From contig NC_061118.1 in the NCBI RefSeq assembly GCF_002878395.1, positions 125,195,829-125,259,828 of the forward strand: a stretch of 64,000 nt of DNA. Reading direction: 5' to 3'. Origin of the DNA: Capsicum annuum (Eukaryota > Streptophyta > Magnoliopsida > Solanales > Solanaceae). Positions 1 to 12,636 of the stretch are shown here, in pieces. The position numbers were made by a program, and so were the translations under genes. Position 1 is the first letter of the stretch. Each line of letters starts with the position of its first letter. The notes beneath the pieces were generated by a model. That model was not told the DNA's origin. It ran no database searches and saw only the letters and a program-made list of their open reading frames with translations.

Positions 1-2038
1 CATAGCGCAAATGCATCAGTACTTTGAATGTACTGGTATGCATGTGAGGTAAGATGATTGCTTGGGGTTCATATGAATGAACAATACTGACTAACGGACT
101 AATATGAACGTGAGAATACGTTCATGAATAAATAGTAACTATATCTGAGATCATGATAACATGAATTTATTGGTAACTAACATGACTGATAACTGAGTTC
201 TGATGACTGATATAACTGATAACATGAGTGAATGTATCTGACAGTCCTAAATCTGATGGAACTAGATGACTTCCATACTAAACTAAGTTGACTGTATCGG
301 ACAGTCCTAAATTTTGTAAACTGTGGGAAGTAGTTATGTAACCGACATGCCTCCAATACACCATTATGGATGAGTTGGGGTCCAATCTGTAACCCCAATA
401 GGAAGGGTGTCAATGCCGCGCCATTGGTAAGGACAATCTATGAGTAACCCTCATGTAATAGGAAACTCTAGTAAGAATGGTGGGAACTCTCAAATAACAG
501 GTCAGGCCACCTATCTACCCTCATATAACAAGCTATGATGTCTCAACCTACGGGCTATGTAGTTTTGGAACACAAGGATTGCTTCTAAGAATCACACCCT
601 CATATAACAGGAAAGTTCTCATCCTTGGGTTCACTCAGTGCTAATTCCTACTCCCATCTGAATAGACACTGAAAATGATTAACTGAACTGGACTAGACTG
701 AATTCATGGAGTTTTATTAGCTGATGGAATACTATTAAGATTATCAAATTACTGAGCTTTCCTGAGCATGACTGACTGGGTTCTATGGACCATGGCTTGA
801 CTGAGGCTATTGTAAAAACATGACACTAAATCTAGGCATACAGCTATATTTTTTGGATACAAGTACCTCCAAGACTCAATAGAGGGAAACTGACAAGGCA
901 TGACATTCTTGAATACATGACCAATATCAACAATCCATAATACAATAATTGGTGATATTTCATGGGCATTTGATTATCTTAGCTTGATACGTGAATAAGA
1001 TAGCATGTATACATAGCATAATTTCATAAGGCTACCTCATGAGCAATCCAACAATAATTTCAGCACATAAGAATTACATGGAAGTCATTTTGGATAACAA
1101 TTTAGCTATAGTGCATAATTTCTATCCTCCTAGTCATTTTATCAAACACCTTACATGCACAACTTAAGGCATAGGTGAAATCATCAAATTTTACAAATCA
1201 TAAAATACCAAATTCATGGATTTCAATATATATGCTAATGCAGGTTTCATAATTTCACATAAGGATCCCAACATGGGAATCAAACAACAACCATCACATA
1301 ACTTGAGCAACCCAAAACAATATAATCATGATTCATAATTTAAAATAAGGTTCTTGAGCTTTATGGATGAAAGGAATCCATAAAACAATACAACTCACAC
1401 CTTATTTCTTGGTTTAGCGAAGATTGACAGAGAGACTTTCTTGAAATTGAATCCTCAATTGAAACCCTAGCTTGTTCATCAGAGAAAATTGAGAGAAACT
1501 AGTATATTTTGGGTGGAGAATGGCTAAATCGCGTGTTATTGAGTTTAGGTAAGGGTGGAAAATTGACCCTTTTAACCTTGGATACATCTTTTAATTTCAA
1601 TGAAATTTTCCCGGATTGAACCCTTGACGCGATGCGGCGCTATCGTATCGGTAACTTAAATTTAACAACTGGGAAATTGAGGGATTGCGCGATGCAGAAC
1701 CATCACATTTCCACTTTATTTGCAAACTGAAAGTTTGATGCAACACGGAGAAATCATGTTGAGACACTGGAAAAAGGACAATTGCCATTTTAGCTTGTGG
1801 TACAGTGCGCCACTAACTAATTTGGCACTATTTTATGACAAGAACTTGAAATAGTCATAACTTCTTACCCGGTTATCGGATTTGGACGAATCTTATATCG
1901 ATAGAAATCTTATTGAATTTCCATATGAAAAAAAGTAAAAATCTTAAAAATTCCTCATGTAATAAACATCATTCAATTTAGAAGATAATACTAGACATTC
2001 TTAAGATAAAATTAGTTAGAAAACTTCAGGGTATTACA
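1..2038 (-). repeat. Left (3') LTR of Tekay/Del-like chromovirus 1, cut by window edge
   Basis: Position 1 aligns with 7731 of the right LTR, so about 440 bases are missing on the left. The two copies then match co-linearly, with substitutions and small indels, to the end in GGGTATTACA at 2038. The element reads on the minus strand, so this is its 3' LTR. Around 1600-1870 lies a CG-richer segment and then a conserved block (ataacttcttacccggttat) shared with other LTRs in the window. Four copies of a CCTCATATAACAGG-like motif lie at 447-611. Confidence 0.9.
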
Positions 2039-2073
2039 ATATCTCCCCCTTGGGAACATTCGTCCTCGAATGA
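2039..2073 (-). other. Polypurine tract and conserved 3' block of chromovirus 1
   Basis: On the minus strand this reads as a purine run, CCCAAGGGGGAGATAT, directly against the LTR end, preceded by a block containing CGAGGACGAATG. This is the position and composition of the plus-strand primer site in Ty3/gypsy elements. The same block occurs next to the LTR at 26544-26580, and a related one beside the family II LTRs at 22156-22190 and 29405-29445. Confidence 0.85.
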
Positions 2074-2504
2074 GACTGATTGAGAGGGGAGAAATGATAA
2101 TCTGAAGTACACACTGAATATGAACAATGAAATATGACTACATAACTAACATTTCTGAGATTCATACCGAGCATGCATATCTGATGCATAATTTCATGAC
2201 TGGGCTGATACCTTAATGCATGACTGGGAGTACTGATAAGCTGATCACATATATCTGATGCGTGAATTCATGATGGAACTGATTACATGACTGAGATTTC
2301 TAATAACTGAGTCTTCTCATAAGAAGAATGCATGTTTAATGCATGAACACATGACTAATCTGATTCATGAACAAATAAGTGGATATGCAATGGTACTTAG
2401 TACTAAGTTTAAAAATGAAATCCTGAACATGAGGCTGATACCAAATCGTAACTAAAATCTAGACATGAAAACTGAAAAACATAAGAAGAACTATTACCTT
2501 GAGC

Positions 2505-2720
2505 TAGATCTGAGTTAGCAGAGAAGAGGTGAGGATACTTTGTATGCATATCTACTTCTTCTTCCCAACTAGCTCCCTCAACGGACTGATTTCACACAAG
2601 AATTTGACTAGAGGGACTTCTTTGTTCCTTAGTCTACGAGTCTGATAGTCTAGGATTTCGACTAAAATCTCCTTATTAGAGAGACTATTCTGAACATCAA
2701 TTCTCTCAATAGGTACTACC
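2505..2720 (-). pseudogene. Chromodomain at pol C-terminus (chromovirus 1), frameshifted
   Basis: The minus-strand peptide contains EILDYQTRRLRNKEVPLVKF, the usual entry to a chromovirus chromodomain. The second half, including SWEEEVDMHTKYPHLFS, is in a different frame downstream of about 2590, so one frameshift separates the halves. Chromodomains of this class read histone methylation marks and direct integration to heterochromatin (family knowledge). The tryptophan of the second half is retained. The domain cannot be made as one chain here. Confidence 0.8.
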
Positions 2721-2989
2721 ACTGATGGGTCACCTATGCACTTCTTGAGCAAGGAGATATGAAATACTGAAAGAACTGAGGCTAAATCTGAAGGCAACTT
2801 GAGCTCATAAGCTACCTTACCGAAATAACTGAGAATTTTGAAGGGATCGATATATTAAGGACTGAGCTTTCCCTTCTTGCCGAACCTCTTCACTCCCTTC
2901 ATGGGAGAGATTTTTAGATAGATATTGTCACTAATCGCAAACTCAAGATCCTTTTTACGTACATCTGCATAAGACGTTTGTTGGCTCTG

Positions 2990-3790
2990 AGCAGCCCAGA
3001 GTCTTTCTTTGATCAATTATACTTTATCTAAGGCATCGAATACAACGTTAGGCCCTATAACTAAGGCTTCACTAACTTCGAACCAACCAATTAGAGATCT
3101 GCACCTCCTACCATAGAGAGCTTTGAATGAAGCCATCCGAATACTAGAATGATAGTTATTATTGTATGCAAACTCAATCAAAGACAAGTGTTCATCCCAA
3201 CTACCCTTGAAATCAATTGCACACGCCCTTAGCATATCTTCTAGGGTCTAAATGGTCCTTTCTGCTTTCCCATTTGTCTAAGGATGAAAGGTCGTAATGA
3301 GATGAATTTGGGAACCAATACCCTTTTGGAATGCTTTCCAGAAATAAGAGGTAAAATAGGTACCTCTCTCTGAGATAATAAATAATGGAACACCGTGCAA
3401 CCTGACCAACTCTCTGATGTAGAGTTTGGCATAATCCTCAGCTGAATAAGAGGTATGAATTGGGAGAAAATGAGCTGACTTGATCATCCTGGCTACAATG
3501 ACCCAGACTGAATCATACTGACAATGAGTTTGAGGCAAACCCATCACGAAGTTTATGCTTACTTCTTCCCATTTCTAAGTAGGAATAATGAACTCCTGCA
3601 TAGGTCCACTAGGCTTATGATGCTCTATCTTAACCTACTGACATGTAGAGCACTTATCCACAAACTCTGTAACATCTTTCTTTAGCCCACTCCACCAATA
3701 GATCTCCCGCAAGTCATGGTACATTTTTGTTGCCCCTGGATTAATAGCGTAGCATGCACCATGCACTTCAACAAGAATTCACTACCTTAA
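2990..3790 (-). pseudogene. Integrase remnant (chromovirus 1), catalytic residues lost
   Basis: In order on the minus strand: an HHCC-type segment (INPGATKMYHDLREIYWW followed by CSTC), the rve core with SVWVIVARMIKSAHF and a SERGTYFTSYFW segment, then TNGKAERTI and FAYNNNYHSSI. The Asp expected before FVMGLP is Asn (codon at 3551-3553). The second Asp, expected 61 residues later, is Glu (3368-3370). The final Glu in KAERTI is present. Two of the three DDE metal-binding residues are therefore gone. Several TAG stops replace Gln codons. The normal job of the family is to insert the cDNA copy into the genome. Confidence 0.88.
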
Positions 3791-4036
3791 GTCATCTATA
3801 TCTAGAACACAGAGATGACCCTGACAACACAATACACCATCTCCCCATTGGGAGAAAACCTCTACTTTCTAATCCTTGACTAACTGTTTCAACTTGACTA
3901 GACTGGAATCTCTATCTTGCTTTTCTTTTACCTCAGAAACTAGAGATGATTCTGAACTACTCTGAACCCATAAATCACCCTCTTCTATATTGAATAAGAG
4001 AAAACCTAGTCTGGCAAGCTATTGGACTTCCTGAGC

Positions 4037-4426
4037 TTACTTCTTCTTACTACTGTTCTTAATGTGAGCAACACTACCCATAGACAGTCTATTGAGAGTG
4101 TCGACCACTACGTTGGCTTTGCCCGAATGATAAAGGACACTCATGTCATAATCTTTCAAGAGCTCTAACCACCTTCTCTGATAAAGATTGAGATCTTTCT
4201 GAGAAAAGATGTACTGAAGGCTCTTATGATCTATGAACACATTTACATGAACACCGTATAGGTAATGTCTCCAAATCTTTAAGGCAAATGCCACGGCTGC
4301 TAACTCAAGATCATGAGTTGGATAATTCTTCTTATGAGGTTTAAGTTGTCTGGAGGCATAGGCTATGACCTTACCATATTGAATTAGGACATAACCCAAA
4401 CCTATTCTGGATGCATCGCAATACAC
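4037..4426 (-). pseudogene. RNase H domain (chromovirus 1)
   Basis: This is the best-preserved stretch of the element, open for 129 codons. It shows [36 protein letters not shown] and [17 protein letters not shown]. The acidic residues in CDAS, DLEL and FIDH match the RNase H active site of Ty3/gypsy pol. It follows RT on the minus strand and precedes the integrase. RNase H degrades the RNA strand during cDNA synthesis. The Met at the 4426 side is only an internal codon, since this domain is normally part of a polyprotein. Confidence 0.9.
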
Positions 4427-4439
4427 TACGAAACCATCT

Positions 4440-5330
4440 AAACCATCTAGAAGAGCTAGGACTGGAGATAAGGTGAGTCAAGTCTTCAACTCCTGAAAAT
4501 ACTTTTTGTAAGGATCTGACCACTGAAACTTAACTTTTTTCTGAGTCAATCTGGACATAGGGGATGTAATAGAAGAAAATCCCTCAATAAACCGCCTGTA
4601 ATAGCCAGCCAAACCCAAGAAACTCTTGATATCGGATAGAGAGATAAGTCTGGGCCAATTTCTTACCGCTTTGGTCTTTTGAGGATCAACTCTAATGCCA
4701 TCACCGGAAATGATATGCCTAAGGAATGCTACTGACCTTAGCCAAAATTCACACTTACTAAATTTGGTGGACAACTAATGATTTCTGAGAGTCTGAAATA
4801 CAATTCTGAGATGGTCTGCATGATCATGCTCGCTGCGGGAATAAACTAGAATATCATCTATGAAGACTACAACAAACATTTCCAAGTACTTCTTGAACAC
4901 ACGGTTTATTAAGTCCATAAAAGCTGCTGGGGAATTAGTAAGACCAAAGGACATGACTAAGAATTTGAAGTGACCATACGAGTACGGAAGGCTATTTTTG
5001 GAATGTCACACTCTCTAACTCTGAGTTGATGGTATCTTAATCTGAGGTCTATCTTGGAGAAATAACTAGCACCCTGAAGTTGTTTAAACAAGTCATCAAT
5101 TCTAGGAGGTGGATACTTGTTCTTTGTCGTGACTTTATTGAGCTAACGGTAGTCTATGTACATTTTGAGAGAACCATCTTTCTTTCACAAAAATAAGACT
5201 GGTGCACCCCATGGGTACACACTTGGTTTGATAAATCCCTTATCTAAGAGATCCTTTAATTGTTCTTTCAGTTCTCTGAGTTATACTAGTGTCATTCTGT
5301 ATAGCGGAATACATATAGGCTGAGTGCTTG
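4440..5330 (-). pseudogene. Reverse transcriptase domain (chromovirus 1)
   Basis: Minus-strand translation shows FSKIDLR (motif A, Asp codon at 5047-5049), [16 protein letters not shown], then FIDDIL (motif C, codons at 4853-4864) and the thumb segment KTKAVRNWPRLISLSDIKSFLGLAGYYRRFI. The catalytic Asp residues of motifs A and C are intact although the frame is broken by stops. The order RT then RNase H is normal. The family copies element RNA into DNA. Without a continuous frame this copy is dead. Confidence 0.9.
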
Positions 5331-5589
5331 GAAGAAGATCGATGCCGAAGTTTATTTCCCTTTTAGGAGGAATTCCTGGAAGATCTTTGGGAAAGACATC
5401 TGAATATTCATTCAGAATTGGGACTTAATCAAGGCTGCGAGTTTTAGAACTAGTGTCCTTAACACAAACAAGATGATAGACACATCCCTTAGATATCATT
5501 TTCTGTGCCCGAAGGTAGGAAATAAGCCAACGTTTGAAAGCGGATACACTACCCTTCCACTCTAGGATGGGTTTATTTGGAAACTAGAA

Positions 5590-5949
5590 CTAGACTATTT
5601 TGTGTTTATAGTCGACTATGGCATAGCAGGAATGAAGACAATCTATGCTGAGAATGAAATCAAAATCCATCATCTCTAATTCGACTAAGTCTGCTGAAGT
5701 GACTTTCTGAAATATCATAACCAGGCAGTTCTTGTATACCTGTTGGGCTATGATGGTTTTACCCACTGGGGTAGAGACTAAAAAAGGCTCTTCTAGAATT
5801 TTGGGACTGACTCCGAAATCAATTGCTATATAAGGAGTAACAAAATACAAGGAATCTCCTAGATCTATTAAAGCATAAATATGCAAGTGAAAGATCTGTA
5901 ACATACCAGTAACCACATCAAGAGAATTTTCCTGATCTTGCTGGGACAA
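5590..5949 (-). pseudogene. Aspartic protease domain (chromovirus 1)
   Basis: The open stretch reads ALIDLGDSLYFVTPYIAIDF followed by FLVSTPVGKTIIAQQVYKNC and DLVELEMMDFDFILSIDCLH. Together these mark the retropepsin-like domain between gag and RT in Ty3/gypsy elements. The catalytic Asp of the D-x-G motif is present, but the next residues (LGDS instead of the usual PGxT/SGAT type) differ. Its role would be to cut the gag-pol polyprotein. Confidence 0.82.
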
Positions 5950-5989
5950 GAGAGCATATAGCCGATTTGGGGGCTGCCCACTAGTAGCC

Positions 5990-7064
5990 CTGGAAATGGC
6001 ACCCGACTAATTTGGGTGACGGGAGTTAGCTGAGGAATGGTTCTGCTGACCCTGAACACCTGGCTGAAGATAGTCTTGGACTCTGTGTCCTAGCTTGCCA
6101 CATCCAAAATAAATACCACTGCCAGCTTAGTAGATACCCTACTGGTGCTTGCCACAAGTCTGGCAAAGAGGATAGGAGTGGGCACTACTAATACTGCCTT
6201 GAGACTTAGAGCCTGGAGCTCTATCTTTATTACCCTCCCTAAACTTTGGAGCTGGAGCACTAGCTGAAGAAGGAACTAAAATTGATGAGTTAGGACGAAA
6301 CTTAAAATGATTTCCTCTTTTTGATTTGGTCCTTGCTCTCTTATTCTGCTTCTCCCTCATCTTAATCTTTTGATTTTCTATCTACTGAGCATGAGTCATA
6401 AGCCTAGCTAGAGTCATGTCACTATTCAACATCACCGAGCTATACTCATTGACCACACTATCATTCACCCCAAAAACAAACTTACTTATCTTAGCCCCGC
6501 TCTCTGCAACCACATGAGGGGCACATATGGCAAATTAAGTAAACATAAGAGAATACTCTTTCACTGTCATGTTTCCTTGCCTGAGGTTAATAAATTCTAA
6601 CACCTTAGTCTCTCTCAGCACTAAGGGGAAGAACCTCTCTAAGAATACGGTGAAAAACTCCTCCCACTTAATAGGCCCTGCATCATCTAGACTTTCTGAG
6701 TTCCACAGCTTATACCAAGTGTGACCAACATCCTGTAATGCAGCTACTAGCTCAGTACTCTCACAATGAGTAACCCCCATGATGTCTATAACCTTCTAAA
6801 TCCAATCGATGAATTCCTGAGGGTTCTCATCTGACTTAGACCCGAGAAAGAATGAAGGATTCATTTGGGTAAAGTACTGAATCCTGGCTGCAGTTGAATT
6901 GGCCACTGGGTTGGCCAGAATGATAGCTGGTCATTCATTTTGAGCAGTAACTGACTGAACAAGACAAGTGAATGCAGCTCTAAACTCTACATGAGAAACA
7001 TGTTCGCCCAAAGTTCTTCAGGCTGAGGGGCTGACTAATTCCTGTTTCTTCTTTTAGGAGGCAT
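5990..7064 (-). pseudogene. gag remnant (chromovirus 1)
   Basis: The likely start is the ATG at 7064-7062, giving MPPKRRNRN, but a TAG follows as codon ten. The retrotransposon gag domain is clear at 6780-6535: ALQDVGHTWYKLWNSES, FFTVFLERFFPLVLRETKVL and INLRQGNMTVKEYSLMFT. Near 6085-6170 is a degraded CCHC knuckle, Y-F-G-C-G-K-L-G-H-R-V-Q-D-Y, in which the first and last Cys are both Tyr (G-to-A change). Gag normally forms the particle and binds element RNA. Confidence 0.85.
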
Positions 7065-7270
7065 GTTCTGTAGAAGAAAGGGAGAAACAGATTAGACTAA
7101 GAGATTGGCTTGAGATTATGCTCAATGGCATGACATGAATACTGAAAGATACGAAACTATTCCTAAAACATCTTATAGCCTTATATACATAAATTTGGCG
7201 CGCAATATACCCATGCACAAGACTCTACTAGATATGGCTTTCAGACTTCCTAGGATACTATTGAACGTTA

Positions 7271-7283
7271 GGCTCTGATACCA
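7271..7283 (-). other. Primer binding site of chromovirus 1 (initiator Met-tRNA)
   Basis: Minus-strand TGGTATCAGAGCC lies four bases inside the LTR boundary and is complementary to the 3' end of plant initiator tRNA-Met. It fixes the orientation of the element: the right LTR is the 5' LTR. Confidence 0.92.
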
Positions 7284-7287
7284 AGTT

Positions 7288-9762
7288 TGTAATGCCCCAC
7301 ATATGGTACCCAGAATGCTACACGGTGTTCATAACTTCGAAGTACCCCAAGCTAACCCATCACTTATATTTGTACCTATTTACTGCATGATATACTGTAT
7401 AAATATGGAAACATGAACTGAAATTCCATAAAGTTCAAATCTGTAACAACTTATAAATCATAACATATGGATGTGGTATAAATACCCAAAACAAAATTGT
7501 CAAAACATATTGTAGTATGAAAAGCCTCTAAAATATGATTGTCTGAATAGGAAGTTGATGGGACATGTCCCCAACTAACTCTAACTGCTGAAATAACCAA
7601 GTACTGAAATGATGAAATAACTAATCATGTCATCCTTGAAGGATGAGGACTCACTACTGAATGACTGCTAATATTTGGAATATACTTATGCTCTGGAGCT
7701 CGTGACTTTGAACTTATGGTATAAGATACCATAGCACAAATAAATCAGTACTTTGAATATACTAGTATGCATGTGAGGTAGGATAAAGCATGGGGTTCAT
7801 ATGCTTGAACTATACTGACTAACGGACTAATATGAACGTGAGAATACATGCATGAATACATAGTAACTATATTCGAGATCATGATAACATGAATTTACTG
7901 GTAACTAACATAACTGATAACTGAGTTCTGATGACTGATATAACTGATAATATGAGTGACGCTATCTAACAGTCCTGAATCTGATGGAACTAGCTGAATT
8001 CTGTACTGTTCTGAGTTGACTATATCTGATAATCCTAAATTCTGTAACTGAAATTGTGGCAAGTAGTTATCTAACCAACATGACCCTAATACACCATTTT
8101 GGCTGAGTTGGTGTCCAATATGTAACTCAGGTTGTTAATACCGCGCCACTGGTAAGGACAATCTGTGAGTAACCCTCATATAATAGGTAACTCTAGAGAG
8201 AATGGTGGGAACCCTCATGTAACAGGTTAAGCCACCTCATCTACCCTTATATAACATTCTATGATGTCTCAACCTATGCTGGCTACGTAATTCTAGAATG
8301 TAAGAATTGCTTCTGAGAATCACATCCTCATATAACAGGTGATTTCCCATCCTTGGGTTCACTCGGTGCTAATTCCTACTCCCATCTGAATAGACACTGA
8401 AAATGATTCACTGAACTGGACTAGACTGAATTCATAGAGTTTTGCTAGCTGACGAAATACTACTAAGATTACTAAATTACTAAGCTTGCCTAAGTCACAT
8501 GACTGACTGGGTTCTATGGACCATGGCTTGAATGAGGATATTGTGAAAACATGACACTAAATCTAGGTACACAGCTATATTTTTTGGGTACAAGTACCCC
8601 CAGGACTCGATGGAGGGAAACTGACAAGGCATGACATTCTTGAATACATGACCAATATCAACAATCCATAATACAATAATTGGAGATATCTCATGGTTAT
8701 TTGATTATCATAGCTTGATACATGAATAAGATAGCATGTATACATTGTATAATTTAATCCAACAACAATTTCAATACATAAGAATAACATGGAAGCCATT
8801 TTGAATCAAAATTTAGCTATAGTGCATAATTTCTATCCTCCTACGCATTTTATCAAACACCTTACATGCACAACTTAAGGCATAGGTGAAATCATCAAAT
8901 TTCACAAATCATAAACAATCAAATTCATGGATTTCAATTTACATACTGACGTAGTTTTCATAATTTCACATAAGGATCCCAACATGGGAATCAAACAACA
9001 ACCATCACATAAATTGAGCAACCCACAACAAACCCACAACAAAATAATCATGATTTATAATTTAAAATAGGGTTCTTGCGCTTTATGAATGAAAGAAATT
9101 TATAAATCAACACAATAGATACCTTATTTCTTGGTTTAGTAAATATTAATGGAGAGACTTTCTTGAAATTGAATCCCCAATTGAAACCCTAGCTTGTTCA
9201 TGAGAGAAAATTGAGAGAAACTAGTATATTTTGGGTGAAGAACTACTAAATCACATATTATTGGGTTTAAATAGGGGTTGAAAATTGACCCTTTTAACCC
9301 TGGACGCATCTTTTAAGTTCAGTGAAATTTTTCCATATTGGACCCCTGGCGCAAGACGGTGCTTTCGCGTCGTGTCACTGTAATTTGACAATTGGGAAAT
9401 TGAGGGATGACGCGATGTGGATCCATCGTGTTGCCACTTTATTTGTGACCTAGATGTTTGGCGAGACACAAAGAAATCACGCTGAGACATAGGAAAATGG
9501 ACAATTGTCATTTTAGCTTATGGCGCGGCGCGCCACTAACCAATTTGGCACTGTTTTACGATAGGAACTTGAAATAGTCATAACTTCTTATCCAGTTATC
9601 GGATTTGGCCAAATCTTATATCGATGGAAATCATATTAAATTTTCCACATGACAAAAAGTGAAAATATTAAAAATTCCTCATGGAATAAACATCATTTAA
9701 TTTAGATGATAATACTAGACATTCTTATGACAAAATTAGTTAGGAAACTTCAGGGTATTATA
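7288..9762 (-). repeat. Right (5') LTR of chromovirus 1, 2475 bp
   Basis: It starts TGTAATGCCCC at 7288 and ends GGGTATTATA at 9762, where the terminal CA has become TA. It matches 1-2038 throughout. The next five bases, GTTTG at 9763-9767, should be the target duplication, but its partner lies outside the window. A four-fold CCTCATATAACAGG-like motif appears near 8170, 8211, 8246 and 8325. Confidence 0.9.
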
Positions 9763-10681
9763 GTTTGGGTATGGATGGCCTTGGTGGTCATATGTTGGAT
9801 AGTGTTGGGGTCCAAAGGATGCCTAAAATACTGGTGATAGGTACCACTCATATGATAGGGTACGATTGGAGGGTGTATGGTCGTACCTTCCTACAGGAAA
9901 TTTTATGCAGTTTAAGTTGGGGATAATCTAGATATTTCCCCTCTTAACCTCTCATAACCGCATAACATAAAACACCTTTTAGGGATTCATTAACCTATTT
10001 TCAATCAATCAAACTCTCCTAAACACTCTCAAATTCTCTCAAGGCTCTCGGGTCAAGAAAGGCTAGGGTTTCTTTAATAAGATCAATTTTGGGTTTAAAA
10101 GGGTGGTTTCTCTCTATCTTTTTTGTAATCTAACGCAAGTTACTCCTCCCTCATAGTTAGTTCAAATAAAGGCATGATTTAATGTATATTTTTCAAGGCA
10201 TAATTGTGGTATGGTTTTGGGTCTTGAATTATATGTTTAAGGCTGGTTATAAATGGTTGGTTATGGTCTTCCCATGTCTTACTTATGGTTTTTTCATATT
10301 TTAATGGTGGTTTGAACATTTGGTTGCATGGAAATGGTAAATTGATACTTGGTTTTTGTTTTGCAAACTATATACCCTCAACATATTTGACAAAATGCCT
10401 ATGAGAATGCTTTTGTTATATTATTGAACTTATATTGAAAACTTTGCATGGTATAGTGGCAATGGAACCCTAAATTGGTTTAGATGGTTTTAAATGGTTA
10501 AATGATAGAGTATTGGTAGTCATGGTTGTGGTATAATTGAAAGTCTTATGGGATACATGGGAATCCCCTTAGCAAGCATATTAATAAACTACTTGTGAAG
10601 TACATGGAAATCCCCTAAGTAAACTAAATAATAATGAAATCTCCAGGTAAATGGTAATCCCATCTTTAAACAGGGCCTATA
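9763..10681 (+). repeat. Family II LTR fragment, plus orientation
   Basis: It matches 29713-30620 in the same orientation, including the block with ggccttggtgg, the segment ctctcctaaacactctcaaattctctcaagg and the (a)aatcccatctttaaa segment. It starts mid-LTR because chromovirus 1 inserted there. It holds no coding sequence. The transition to minus-oriented LTR sequence is at about 10682. Confidence 0.75.
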
Positions 10682-11735
10682 TGTAATGGGAAATCCCAAG
10701 CCCAACCAGGAATGGGAATTGCCCCCGTTACCCAACCCAACCACTAAATGAATACCTTGGGTTGGCTGAACTCTAGACCTATAATAAGATATCATATCCA
10801 ACCATGTGGTGACTCTGGGATAAGTCCATAAACGAGATGACCCCAATCGAGTCAAACCAACCAAACTAATGTGGAAACCATAAACCAATACCATGATAAA
10901 AAACCAAATGTATACAAATATAACATAACAAATCTAAACCATACCAAAGTGTACAATTGTCCATACAAAGCCTCTAGACCAACCAAAGAGTACTTAGTCG
11001 GGACATGCCCCCAACCATAACCAAAATAAAAATTTATGAAATAAAAGGAATATTTAAAGTAAACTATGACATGAAATAGATACATGTTGAACTATGGAAT
11101 CTCACCACTTTAATCCAATGGTTGATCCCAGATATGATCACTAACTAAGAGGAATAGAATGGTTGGTTCCTACATAGCATGGGTATATATCTGTCAGTAG
11201 ATGGGTTAGTGGATGAACACTAGCATGCACTCAAGATAAGGATAAAATAATGCCAACCAATGAAAACCAAGTAAAACAATCCATAATGCATACAATTATA
11301 CATATATAAGTGCTGAGAAAGGGAATTCGGGTTTAGCATGCCTTTAAAACCTTTACCTGGGCTATGTAGTTTTGCTGTCCTAAGAGACCCACAGGCAATA
11401 TGGGTTCAACTCCCTCTGCTGAAAGGGCCTCAATGCGTATAGTCTCACGACCAGAGAAATATCACATTGGTATGAGTAGTACATCCCCTAATATGAGGTG
11501 TGACATCATGCACACGGTCCACCAAGACTAACCCCATATCGACAAATATGAGTTTCTAGTTTTTTTCCCCCGAGACCCCTACCTTCCACAGCTTAGCTAC
11601 ACCTCCTCCTTTAATGCCTAATTAAAAACTATTTCCAAACAATCCATTTACCATTTATTAACTGAGGCCATTTAGTGGTGGTATCATCATACCAACCATA
11701 CTAGCAAGTACTATCCATAGCCAATCATGCAAGAT
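10682..11735 (-). repeat. Family II LTR fragment, minus orientation, with the 3' terminal part
   Basis: The segment begins TGTAATGGGAAATCCC and includes cggg(a)catgcccccaacc near 11000, typical of the downstream end of these LTRs read in reverse. Positions 11222-11735 duplicate 20525-21030 in the same orientation. Combining both copies gives a family II LTR length near 2.17 kb, running from TGAAACA to CCCATTACA in the sense direction. It is broken at 11735 by unrelated LTR sequence. Confidence 0.65.
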
Positions 11736-12344
11736 TTTGAATTCCTCATGCCATGAATTTGAGTTTTCCATGCTTTATTTAAGTGAATTCTATGATAGAT
11801 CCTAAATTCATGATTTTTAGTAATATTCCCATGTTTTAAATTATTAATTTCTATATGTTTGATGAAATTCCCATATCATGTTCAATTAATTTTAAAATAA
11901 ATCCCAAGATATGAATCTATCCATGTTATCCTATTGTTTTCCCATGTTTAAGATATTCCCATGTTAAAGTTCATGACCTAATATATTTGATGAATCGCTC
12001 CATGTTAAAGTCTTAATCTCCATGTGTTAGATGAAATGCCCAAGTTATGGGTTTCATTTAATAATGCTTTCTCATTATGGTTTCGAAGCTTTAGTATGTC
12101 CCTATTATTATTGTTATTGAGTCCTGGGATTATGAATACCCAAAATTTAGCTTTTGCCTTAGTCTCAGTATTTTTAGAATAGTTTCAGATAAACCATGAG
12201 CCTTGTCATTCAGTTAGTATCATGTTATATTGTTGGCTTAGTTAAGCTAAGTTTAGTCCAGTAGTCAGTGTCATTCAGTTGGAAGTAGGATTCAGCATCG
12301 AGCGAACCCAGGGATAGGGCCATTTCTACCAGTTTAGGGTTTGA

Positions 12345-12414
12345 CCCTTAGTAGTAATCCCTGAGTTCCAGAACTATGTCCCTTAGTAGTAATCCCTGAG
12401 TTCCAGAACTATGT
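12345..12414. repeat. Perfect 35 bp tandem duplication
   Basis: 12345-12379 and 12380-12414 are identical and adjacent, beginning cccttagtagtaatccctga. A single copy is expected from related LTRs, so this looks like local slippage or unequal exchange. Confidence 0.95.
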
Positions 12415-12636
12415 TGCCAGCATAGGTTTGAGATTTCTTCCTGTCAGTTTAGGGTTGACACATATCTCACAAGTTTTCTGCCAGTATAGGGTTACTCATT
12501 AGTCCTTTGTGACACCAGTTTATTGGATCCACCCAATCAATGTTAGTACCTATGGCACGATACTGACACCCTTCTAAGTGGGGTCACAAGTTGGACTCCA
12601 AATTAACTCTTTGGGTTATTTTGATTAGTTGATAGA

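Larger units (their letters stand above)
2039..7287 (-). mobile_element. Internal region of Ty3/gypsy chromovirus 1 (Tekay/Del-like), decayed
   Basis: This 5.25 kb region lies between two related LTRs. Read on the minus strand, the order is PBS, leader, gag, protease, RT, RNase H, integrase, chromodomain, polypurine tract. That order, the initiator-Met primer site and the C-terminal chromodomain are those of plant chromoviruses. LTRs of about 2.5 kb fit the Tekay/Del clade, though clade placement is inferred without a tree. Stops and frameshifts occur in every domain, so the element cannot encode its own proteins. It lies inside a family II LTR that resumes at 9763. Confidence 0.9.
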
